Assembly: GCA_946885915.1 (NCBI GenBank)
Contig: CAMPHF010000003.1
Location: 124,001 to 188,000 of the forward strand
Direction of reading: 5' to 3'
Length of the DNA stretch: 64,000 nucleotides
DNA from: an uncultured Idiomarina sp.
GTDB taxonomy: Bacteria > Pseudomonadota > Gammaproteobacteria > Enterobacterales > Alteromonadaceae
Shown: in pieces, positions 57,536 through 64,000 of the stretch
Layout of the letters: every line of letters begins with the position of its first letter
Numbering within the stretch: position 1 is the stretch's first letter
Translations under genes and position numbers: made by a program
Notes under the pieces: model-generated
The model's input: only the letters and a program-made list of their open reading frames with translations
Databases searched by the model: none
Told to the model about the DNA's origin: nothing

Positions 57536-59522
57536 GTTTGATCGGTAGTTGTGTAGTCGTGGTTTGCACAAAAGTTCCATCTTTTTGCAGCGGTAATCGA
57601 TATTTATTGGTCCGGTACAAGTAGCCTGGCAACAGTGCGTGCGCTAAGGCATCTTGGCTAGCGCATTCAGCAGCCCCAATAGCCTGACCAAGTTGCTGGC
57701 CATTAAAGGTAAAACATTGCGCGGGTTGCTGTGGCTGTAACACCACTAATTGCTGCGGCGTTAACCAACCAAAATTTTGATTAAATTGCAGTGGCGCGCG
57801 ATTAGCCGGCGGCACGTCGGTTCGAGTTAAATCTTGTCCGATGGTTGGAATAGCAGCACTAACGCCAGCAAGCGACAACAATGTTGGCGGTAAATCAATT
57901 TGGCTTGTAATCGCGTCGGTCACCCGTGGCGCGACTGACCCACCTAAAATAAGTGCCGGAATATGAAACTTGTTAACTGGGACCAATGCATCGCCATAGA
58001 CGCGGCTATCATGGTCGGCTACCACCAAGATAATTGAGTTTTGCCAATAGGCACTTTCACTCGCTTGCTGTAAAAACTCACCAAGCGCGTAATCGGCATA
58101 TTTCACGGCATTTTCGACCCGCGCAAAGGGCAACGCATAGGGCTCTATCTTGGTCGTTGGATAGTCAAAAGGTTCATGATTAGACGAGGTGAAAATGAGT
58201 GTAAAAAATGGCTTTTCAGCTTGGTGCTGGCGTTCTAATTCCTGCTGCGCGTAATCAAATAAATCTTCGTCGCTCACCCCCCAACTGCCAACGAATTCGG
58301 GCGCGACAAAATCCTTCTGCTCAATCACCTGTTGAAAACCATTCCCCAACATAAATTGCTTCATGTTATCGAAGTGGGCGTTGCCGCCATAGATAAACTG
58401 GGTGTGATAGCCCTGCTCAGCTAGTACCTGAGCGAGCGTAAAGAAATCATGCTGGGCATTGGGTAGTTTCACTACGCTGCGCGCCGGCGTTGGCAAAAAG
58501 CCAGTAAGTACCGCCTCTATGCCCCGAACGGAGCGAATACCAGTGGCATACATTTGCTCAAACCACCAACCACGATACCGCCACTGCTCCAGCTCTGGCG
58601 TCACCCCAAGTCCACCTAATGACTTCACGAAGGTCGCACCAAGACTTTCCTCGAGCACGATAATAATGTTTTGAGGCCGACTCGGATGCGCCGTCGCGGG
58701 CTGGTAATGAAGCGTTGGTAATGCTGCCTCAGCGCTATCATCAAAAGTTAAAAAGTTCACTTGTGCAACGCGAGCAAGTATTTCTGCTGCTGGCATATCA
58801 CCATAGACGCGCGCGAGTTCCGCTTCATGGCGCATACTGTAAAGGATATAAGCAAGTTGATAGGTCGAACTTACCGTAAGGCTATTGATCAGTTGATCTT
58901 GGGTGGTCGCAAAAAAGCCCGGATTGACGGGACGGTGCGCGAGTGTTCCACGCGCCATTAACAACACCAGCACCAGCATGGGCAACCAGCCGAATAATGA
59001 CCAGCTGCTGCCGCTAGCGCACCAACGATGATAACCATAACGGGAAAGCTTGACCCAACCCCAAATCAATAGTCCGCCCAGCAATACCACCAGCATCAGT
59101 TCAAGCCGAAATCCTTTCCACATCATGGTCATGATTTCTTGCGGGTATACTAAATATTCAAAAAATATGCGCTGCGGACGCGAATCAAATTGACTAGTAA
59201 ATGGCGGGGTAACCAATTCCATCAAGATGATCACCGCCCCCCAAACCATAAACCAAACTTGCACTAGTCGTTGCCAGTGTTTTTGCCAGCGCCACCATAA
59301 AGGCTGCACAAGTAATAGCGGGGCCATTAGGTAGCCAAGCAGACTCGCATCGGCACGTAATCCCAGCGTAAGCACCGTTAACATCGAACTATCCACCGGC
59401 ATTCGTGCTGACCATAGCTGCAAAAAGATAACTCTAAAGAGGCTTAACAAGCATAGAATGATGACCACTTGCCAACCCAAATAAACATAGGGCTTAAACC
59501 ATGTTTTGCTGCGCTCGAACAT
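57531..59522 (-). CDS. LTA synthase-like sulfatase-fold transferase
   Basis: A 663-residue inner-membrane protein: five membrane helices in about residues 12-200, then a periplasmic alkaline-phosphatase/sulfatase domain. Visible are 'IIIVLEES' (metal Glu), 'YATGIRSVRGIE' with the likely catalytic Thr, 'SSNHEPF' and 'VVADHDSR'. Relatives (LtaS, OpgB, EptA-like) move phosphoglycerol or phosphoethanolamine from a phospholipid to an envelope acceptor and release diacylglycerol. I start at the ATG at 59520-59522, five bases after GGAGG. It faces dgkA, which would recycle the diacylglycerol. Confidence 0.88.
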   Translation of the reverse strand: MFERSKTWFKPYVYLGWQVVIILCLLSLFRVIFLQLWSARMPVDSSMLTVLTLGLRADASLLGYLMAPLLLVQPLWWRWQKHWQRLVQVWFMVWGAVIILMELVTPPFTSQFDSRPQRIFFEYLVYPQEIMTMMWKGFRLELMLVVLLGGLLIWGWVKLSRYGYHRWCASGSSWSLFGWLPMLVLVLLMARGTLAHRPVNPGFFATTQDQLINSLTVSSTYQLAYILYSMRHEAELARVYGDMPAAEILARVAQVNFLTFDDSAEAALPTLHYQPATAHPSRPQNIIIVLEESLGATFVKSLGGLGVTPELEQWRYRGWWFEQMYATGIRSVRGIEAVLTGFLPTPARSVVKLPNAQHDFFTLAQVLAEQGYHTQFIYGGNAHFDNMKQFMLGNGFQQVIEQKDFVAPEFVGSWGVSDEDLFDYAQQELERQHQAEKPFFTLIFTSSNHEPFDYPTTKIEPYALPFARVENAVKYADYALGEFLQQASESAYWQNSIILVVADHDSRVYGDALVPVNKFHIPALILGGSVAPRVTDAITSQIDLPPTLLSLAGVSAAIPTIGQDLTRTDVPPANRAPLQFNQNFGWLTPQQLVVLQPQQPAQCFTFNGQQLGQAIGAAECASQDALAHALLPGYLYRTNKYRLPLQKDGTFVQTTTTQLPIKP

Positions 59523-59549
59523 GCCAACCTCCAATCGTAAATTCGCAGC

Positions 59550-59598
59550 AGCATGACCAACCTTGCTTAAGGAAAACTTAAGAAATCTAAAGTAAAGT
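59550..59598. promoter_or_regulatory. Bidirectional PmrA/BasR-type promoter between sulfatase gene and dgkA
   Basis: CTTAAG at 59566-59571 and 59577-59582 form a perfect direct repeat with five bases between. Each half-site is itself a palindrome, so the box reads the same way on both strands. On the minus strand, CATGCT (59550-59555) stands ten bases after it; on the plus strand, TAAAGT (59593-59598) stands ten bases after it. The arrangement matches the operon promoter at 57503-57535 exactly. Confidence 0.72.
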
Positions 59599-59667
59599 AT
59601 GGCGAGTTATCAGAAGCGGGCGGTAGCCATTGTGCGCCCTAAGCGACTTTCAGATGAGTACAGCTAC

Positions 59668-60027
59668 ATGAAAAAACGGCGTGGTATAAATAGAATTCTA
59701 TGGGCACATTATTATTCGTTTCGTGGCTTGCGCTATTGCTTACGCCACGAAGCAGCTTTTCGACAAGAGTTTTTGCTCGGTTTAGTTGTCATTCCGGCGA
59801 TTTTCCTTGCCAACCTAACAAACGGCGAGCAAGCCCTACTTTGTGTGAGTTACCTGCTTATTTTGATCGTGGAATTGTTAAATACCGCCATTGAGAAAAC
59901 GATTGATAGGATCAGTCTTGAGCTTCACGAACTGAGTCAAATTGTGAAAGATGTGGCGTCGGCTGCAGTAGCACTGTCTTTTATTCAGTTTTTAGGGTGC
60001 GTAGCGATCGTCTTTTTCTTGCCCTAA
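59668..60027 (+). CDS. dgkA: Diacylglycerol kinase
   Basis: Small integral-membrane kinase that phosphorylates diacylglycerol to phosphatidate. The 119-residue protein has the basic N-terminus, 'HEAAFRQEFLLG' (about residues 26-37) and the signature 'ELLNTAIEKTIDRIS' (about 68-82), and three helices. I choose ATG 59668, which gives the normal family length; an in-frame ATG at 59599 would add 23 residues that do not fit. It is divergent from the sulfatase-fold transferase, whose by-product is its substrate. Confidence 0.93.
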   Translation: MKKRRGINRILWAHYYSFRGLRYCLRHEAAFRQEFLLGLVVIPAIFLANLTNGEQALLCVSYLLILIVELLNTAIEKTIDRISLELHELSQIVKDVASAAVALSFIQFLGCVAIVFFLP

Positions 60028-60034
60028 CCCCCAT

Positions 60035-60070
60035 AAAAAAGCCGCACCAGATGAATTGGTGCGGCGTTTT
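60035..60070. terminator. Bidirectional intrinsic terminator between dgkA and protease gene
   Basis: A perfect 9-bp stem GCCGCACCA / TGGTGCGGC with a 7-base loop is flanked by six A and by GTTTT, so it can end both converging transcripts. Confidence 0.88.
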
Positions 60071-60105
60071 AAACTCAAGCTAACTCATGAGTATTTTAAC
60101 GGTAG

Positions 60106-62262
60106 TTACTCGTAGTAAGCGTCTAACGTCACGCCACTAAAGCTCGAGTAAGCACGCACCCCGATGTGGTAAGTACCAGCTTGCGGGTTATTCACCGTAC
60201 AGGTTTCGTTGTTACCGCCTTGATACGGCCGACAATCCCAATCGCTCGTGCTTGGCTGAGTACCGAAGTTCAAGTACAAGTCAGCATCGCCGGTGCCACC
60301 AGCAATGGCCACTTCAAGCGAACTAGCACCAGCTGGCACATTCACGGTGTAACGAACCCAGTTACCAGTCGTTGCCGATAGGTTTTCAATGGTACCGCCA
60401 CCTGCACCTGAACCACCTGAGCCGGCAGTGAACTCGCCCACCAAAGACACACCGCTATATGCACTATAGCCTTGGATCATGACGTAATAAGTACCCGCTT
60501 GCACGTTGCTAATGGTGCAAGACTCGTTGTTGCCACCTAAGTACGGCCGACATTCATATTCACCCGTGGTTGGCTGCGAACCGTAACGTACGTACAAATC
60601 GGCATCGCCAGAACCGCCCGACATCGTGAAGCTTAAGTCAGTGGCACCACTTGGTACAGTTAAGGTGTAGAAAGTTTGGCTACCCGTTGCACCGCTTAAG
60701 TTGCCAACTACAACCCCGTTACTGAGGGTGTTATCACCCGGTTCGCCACCGCCTCCAGAGCCATTGCCCAGGGCTTGTTGAACCGCTGCAAAAGCATCTA
60801 CGATACCAGTACCACAGCCACTACAGCTGGCCGGGAATGAACGCGTGCTCGCTTTTAAAATGCTCTCCACTTCATCTGGTGTTGCACCCGGATCAGCTTG
60901 TTTAATAAGCGCCGCGACCCCAGCAACATGAGGCGCCGCCATTGAGGTGCCCTGACTGTAGCCGTAACTATCAGAAGCCGGACCTTGCGAGCCTGAATTG
61001 TATGTCGACAACACGCCGTTCGGATCGTTAGCGAATGACTGAGCGCCACCTGGTGCCGCGACATCTACATTCGAACCGTAGTTGGAGTAATAAGCGCGAC
61101 CACCATCTCGATCCGTTGAGGCTACATTCACCACCCCACTGCAGTTGCCAGGGTTAAAGTTAGACGAGTTGGCGTTGCTGTTACCCGCCGCAATAACCAC
61201 GGTCGAGCCGTTGTTGCGCGCAATATTAATGGCTTGCTGGGTGGTACTTGAACAACTACCCTGCCCACCTAAACTCATATTGATCACGTCGGCTGGGTTA
61301 GCGTTACTTGGTACGCCAGACACTGAACCACCTGATGCCCAAATAATACCGTCAGCAATGTCCGCCGTGGTGCCACCACAACGGCCAAGCACGCGCACTG
61401 GCACGACTTTGGCGTTATAAGCAACCCCAGCAACACCAGTGCCGTTATTACTTACCGCAGCTATAGTGCCTGCCACGTGGGTGCCATGCCAGCTAGACGA
61501 TTGATTTTGTGCGGGGAAGCCGCCACCACAAGCGCCAGCGCTGACCCAATCCCCGGGATCGCGGGCATCGCTGTCGCGACCATTACCATCGTTGCCGACA
61601 AAACTGTCAGAGATCATGTCATAGCCCGGTAAAATATTACCGACCAAATCAGCATGGGGACGATAGCCAGTATCTAGCACCGCAACCACAGTTCCGGAGC
61701 CGGTCGCATCGTTCCAGGCCGGCTCTACATTCAAGCCACCCGTGCCCTCATAATAATGCCACTGATCATCAAAACGCGGATCGTTCACGGTCGCTAGCGG
61801 ACGAAGTAAACGGTTCACTTCTACACTCTCAACTTGAGGATGACGCGCTAACCGCTCAAGTAACTTCTCAGCTTGTTTGGCCGGTATCCGAGTTTCGGTA
61901 TCAAACACGAAACGTCCCGGTAAGCCCATGCCGCGATTAAATGTAATTTGCTGCCCTAATTGACCAGAAAATTGCTGCGCAACACGGCTGTTTACGTTCG
62001 CTACTTCAGCTGCGCGAGCTAATCCTGTGGCTTTGTTGGCTTGCGCCAAATCACGCATTAGCTGCGATTCTTTTTTAAACTTCACAATGAAGCCAACCGC
62101 TAAATCATCGTTCACCGTAGATTGCGTGGCTTTACCACGTTCCGGTAACGGCTGATTAGGTGATTTGGCAAGAACGGAACCCGATACGGCTAGGCTGCTT
62201 AAGGTGGTAGCTAAGGCGACAGCCAAAGCACAACTTTTTATCTTATTGTTTTTATTAAGCAT
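60106..62262 (-). CDS. Secreted subtilisin-like serine protease with two PPC domains
   Basis: A 718-residue exported S8 peptidase. A signal peptide (about 1-33, ending 'SGSVLA') is followed by an inhibitor-like propeptide (to about 140), the subtilase domain with Asp in 'VAVLDTGY', His in 'SSWHGTHVAG' and Ser in 'QGTSMAAPHVAG', and two C-terminal PPC domains of about 90 residues each that share 'GDADLY', 'CRPY' and 'GGNNE'. PPC domains are usually trimmed during secretion. I start at ATG 62260-62262; a TTG five codons earlier is less likely. It probably digests extracellular protein, for nutrition. Confidence 0.94.
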   Translation of the reverse strand: MLNKNNKIKSCALAVALATTLSSLAVSGSVLAKSPNQPLPERGKATQSTVNDDLAVGFIVKFKKESQLMRDLAQANKATGLARAAEVANVNSRVAQQFSGQLGQQITFNRGMGLPGRFVFDTETRIPAKQAEKLLERLARHPQVESVEVNRLLRPLATVNDPRFDDQWHYYEGTGGLNVEPAWNDATGSGTVVAVLDTGYRPHADLVGNILPGYDMISDSFVGNDGNGRDSDARDPGDWVSAGACGGGFPAQNQSSSWHGTHVAGTIAAVSNNGTGVAGVAYNAKVVPVRVLGRCGGTTADIADGIIWASGGSVSGVPSNANPADVINMSLGGQGSCSSTTQQAINIARNNGSTVVIAAGNSNANSSNFNPGNCSGVVNVASTDRDGGRAYYSNYGSNVDVAAPGGAQSFANDPNGVLSTYNSGSQGPASDSYGYSQGTSMAAPHVAGVAALIKQADPGATPDEVESILKASTRSFPASCSGCGTGIVDAFAAVQQALGNGSGGGGEPGDNTLSNGVVVGNLSGATGSQTFYTLTVPSGATDLSFTMSGGSGDADLYVRYGSQPTTGEYECRPYLGGNNESCTISNVQAGTYYVMIQGYSAYSGVSLVGEFTAGSGGSGAGGGTIENLSATTGNWVRYTVNVPAGASSLEVAIAGGTGDADLYLNFGTQPSTSDWDCRPYQGGNNETCTVNNPQAGTYHIGVRAYSSFSGVTLDAYYE

Positions 62263-62626
62263 TAGTAAACCTATCAATATTTATGAATGATTTGTCGATT
62301 TTTATCGACTTGTTAGGTTTATCATCTGTGAAAAATTTGTAAACAACTCTTACAAATAAAATTGATAGAATACTATGTATTTATTTTGTTATTGATACGA
62401 CTTATCGCTTTGTAAAGATAGGTAAGTATTGGGTGGCGCTGCCTGTTGTCGCGCAATTTGAAGTAACTTGTATAAGTTTAATGAGTTATAACTTATGCAC
62501 TAATCGTATATAAAACGCTCGCTACTACTCTGACCATTATTTTTAATACGATTTATTCTCACTGTTTGGCGCCTTGATTTATGCTAAAAATACCACAACC
62601 ACATTAATAAAAAGATGGATACACTA
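62263..62626. other. AT-rich intergenic region between divergent protease and pirin genes
   Basis: The only gap over 300 bases. It is markedly richer in A and T than the surrounding genes. A perfect inverted repeat GTCGAT-TTTT-ATCGAC (62294-62309) lies 31 bases before the protease start, where an operator could be. I see no open frame with a ribosome-binding site and no RNA gene that I can support. Promoters for both genes must lie here, but no -35/-10 pair is convincing. Confidence 0.6.
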
Positions 62627-63547
62627 ATGAGCAACACCCGCGAGCAGCTTGAATCGAGTTGCGACGTTGCCTGCCAAAACCAAGGCGCAATAGCTGTCAC
62701 TATCAATCCGAAAATTCGAGATTTAGGTGGTTTTCAAGTGCGGCGATTACTCCCAACAACCGCCCTTCGAAGTGTTGGCCCATGGGTATTTTTTGATCAT
62801 ATGGGGCCGGCATCATTCTCACCCGGTCCAGGGCTTAACGTGCGCCCACACCCGCACATTGGTATAGCTACTGTCACTTATTTATTCGAAGGTGAGATCC
62901 TACATCGGGACTCCATTGGCAGCCTGCAAGCTATCCGCCCAGGCGATATTAATTTAATGATCACCGGCTCGGGCATGGTGCATTCAGAGCGCGAGCGAGA
63001 CGAGCGCCAGCAACAACAACGCAGTTTACATGGGTTACAGCTTTGGCTGGCACTGCCCCTGGAACATGAAGAACACCCACCAGAATTCTTGCACTACCCT
63101 GCTGCAGACATTCCAACAGCAACCCCAGAGCAGGTGCTAGTGAGGGTAATGATAGGCTCGGCTTACGGCGTCACCTCCCCCGTTAAAACGCTATCCGAAA
63201 CCCTGTACGTCGAAGCACAATTAACAGCTGGACAGCAGTTAACGCTACCCAGCGCACCTGAGTTAGCGGTATATGTAGCCGATGGAGCGCTTGAACTCGA
63301 CGGCCAAGCGCTTGCCACTTACAGCATGACTGCCATTGCAAAAAATGCTGGGGATAATGTGCGCATTCGCGCCACCAGCGCTAGCCGTATCGCTATTATC
63401 GGGGGTGCAAGCCTAGGTAAACGCTATATGGAATGGAACTTTGTCTCGAGCAGCCAAGCGCGTATTGAGAAAGCCAAACAAGCCTGGCGTGAGCAGACTT
63501 TCACCCCAGTCGTTGGTGATGAGGACGAGTATATTCCTTACCCATAA
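62627..63547 (+). CDS. Pirin family protein
   Basis: A 306-residue bicupin of the pirin family; some bacterial members have quercetinase activity or bind and inhibit metabolic enzymes. The N-terminal cupin carries the metal motif: 'RPHPHIGIATVTYLFEGE' (two His, about residues 84-101), then 'HRDS' and 'GSGMVHSE' with a further His and Glu. The start is taken at ATG 62627, with GGA upstream; an ATG four codons earlier is possible. The physiological role cannot be told from the context. Confidence 0.9.
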   Translation: MSNTREQLESSCDVACQNQGAIAVTINPKIRDLGGFQVRRLLPTTALRSVGPWVFFDHMGPASFSPGPGLNVRPHPHIGIATVTYLFEGEILHRDSIGSLQAIRPGDINLMITGSGMVHSERERDERQQQQRSLHGLQLWLALPLEHEEHPPEFLHYPAADIPTATPEQVLVRVMIGSAYGVTSPVKTLSETLYVEAQLTAGQQLTLPSAPELAVYVADGALELDGQALATYSMTAIAKNAGDNVRIRATSASRIAIIGGASLGKRYMEWNFVSSSQARIEKAKQAWREQTFTPVVGDEDEYIPYP

Positions 63548-63593
63548 CGACACCCACGGCTTGCAGTATTATGACAAGTATTGAGTTGAGGGG

Positions 63594-64000
63594 TTAGGCA
63601 ATTAGCTGCAAGCCCCAACGCACTGCGGTGCGCTTTACTGCTGCTACATTTTCGGTGGCAATAATGCGGATCGGAGTCATGTCGAAATCTGCTGAAAGTG
63701 GCAGGTTTTGTTGCAACCAGGCCAGCATAGCTTCACCCGAATGAATGGTTTGAGCACCATCAAAATAGCGTGAGATTTGCCCTGCAATAAGCGGGAAATG
63801 GGTGCAGCCCAGCAGCACTACATCTGGCGTTTGCGCCATCCCATTGATACCGCCAAACTTATCAGCAAAATAATGATTCAGCGTAGCGTCCAACACCGGT
63901 CCGGTAAATAACTCTTCTTCCACTATCGGCACAAACAGCGGGGTTGCCATCGCCTCTACCTGCTCAAACCCGAGCGCTTTAATACGCGCTTGGTAAGCAC
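63594..64000 (-). CDS. murI: Glutamate racemase, C-terminal part (partial at window edge)
   Basis: Makes D-glutamate for peptidoglycan. About 135 residues are inside the window; the frame stays open to base 64000, so the N-terminal half with the first catalytic Cys lies outside. Visible are 'FVPIVEEELFTG' and 'LLGCTHFPLI', which carries the second catalytic Cys, followed by 'GEAMLAWLQQ'. It converges with the pirin gene over a 46-base gap without a clear terminator. Confidence 0.92.
   Translation of the reverse strand, partial: AYQARIKALGFEQVEAMATPLFVPIVEEELFTGPVLDATLNHYFADKFGGINGMAQTPDVVLLGCTHFPLIAGQISRYFDGAQTIHSGEAMLAWLQQNLPLSADFDMTPIRIIATENVAAVKRTAVRWGLQLIA

Noticed and set aside
60166..60600. 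Repeated DNA near the 3' end of the protease gene
   Set aside because: The similarity is explained by the two homologous PPC domains and not by a mobile or tandem repeat.

Overview
The window reads as one continuous piece of chromosome from a marine-type gammaproteobacterium. Gene order and protein style fit the Alteromonadales, probably Idiomarinaceae (Idiomarina, Pseudidiomarina or Aliidiomarina). The main reasons are the lolCDE - DUF2062 / comEC - msbA - lpxK - ycaR - kdsB block, mfd followed by a CsiV-like gene and an ExeM-type nuclease, and the absence of sugar-uptake genes. I see no phage genes, insertion sequences, CRISPR arrays, tRNA or rRNA genes. Coding density is very high; many neighbours overlap by 4 or 8 bases and only one gap exceeds 300 bases.

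Layout. 1-1.5 kb: C-terminal half of an RND efflux pump, cut by the window edge. 1.6-11.6 kb: envelope biogenesis on the minus strand (KdsB, YcaR-like, LpxK, MsbA, ComEC, then LolC-LolD-LolE), interrupted by one plus-strand DUF2062 gene. 11.7-19.4 kb: PilZ-like protein, Mfd, CsiV-like protein, MarR regulator and a secreted ExeM/NucH nuclease. 19.5-25.3 kb: a small heat-shock protein with a sigma-32-like promoter and a ROSE-like leader, then a minus-strand unit (fibronectin-like membrane protein, sodium:solute symporter, a 39-residue membrane protein, a divergent carbamoyltransferase, asparagine synthetase). 25.5-38.4 kb: folK-folM, acnA, the formaldehyde detoxification pair adhC-fghA, a GT25 glycosyltransferase, tesB, udk-nupC and an M16 lipoprotein peptidase. 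38.5-50 kb: a periplasmic binding protein facing a GGDEF/EAL protein, a VOC protein facing a PagL-like lipid A deacylase, a LURP-one / tandem DUF1538 / PII-like / CBS operon, a DCC protein with a serine hydrolase, an M14 peptidase, a branched-chain aminotransferase and a GNAT.

51-60 kb is the most interesting part. A seven-gene minus-strand operon encodes a 'thermostable hemolysin' family protein, an AMP-forming acyl ligase, a heme-oxygenase-like putative metallo-oxidase, an SDR, a TatT-like TPR protein and an OmpR-family two-component system. Next to it lie an LTA-synthase-like sulfatase-fold transferase and diacylglycerol kinase. Two perfect CTTAAG-N5-CTTAAG direct repeats (the PmrA/BasR box pattern) stand at the same distance before -10-like hexamers, one in front of the operon and one between sulfatase and dgkA. 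I infer an autoregulated envelope-stress regulon joining a phosphoglycerol/phosphoethanolamine-type transfer (with diacylglycerol recycling by DgkA) to an uncharacterised acyl-chemistry pathway.

60-64 kb holds a secreted subtilisin-like protease with two PPC domains, a pirin, and the C-terminal end of murI running off the right edge. Start codons were chosen from ribosome-binding sites and family alignments recalled from memory; no database search could be run.
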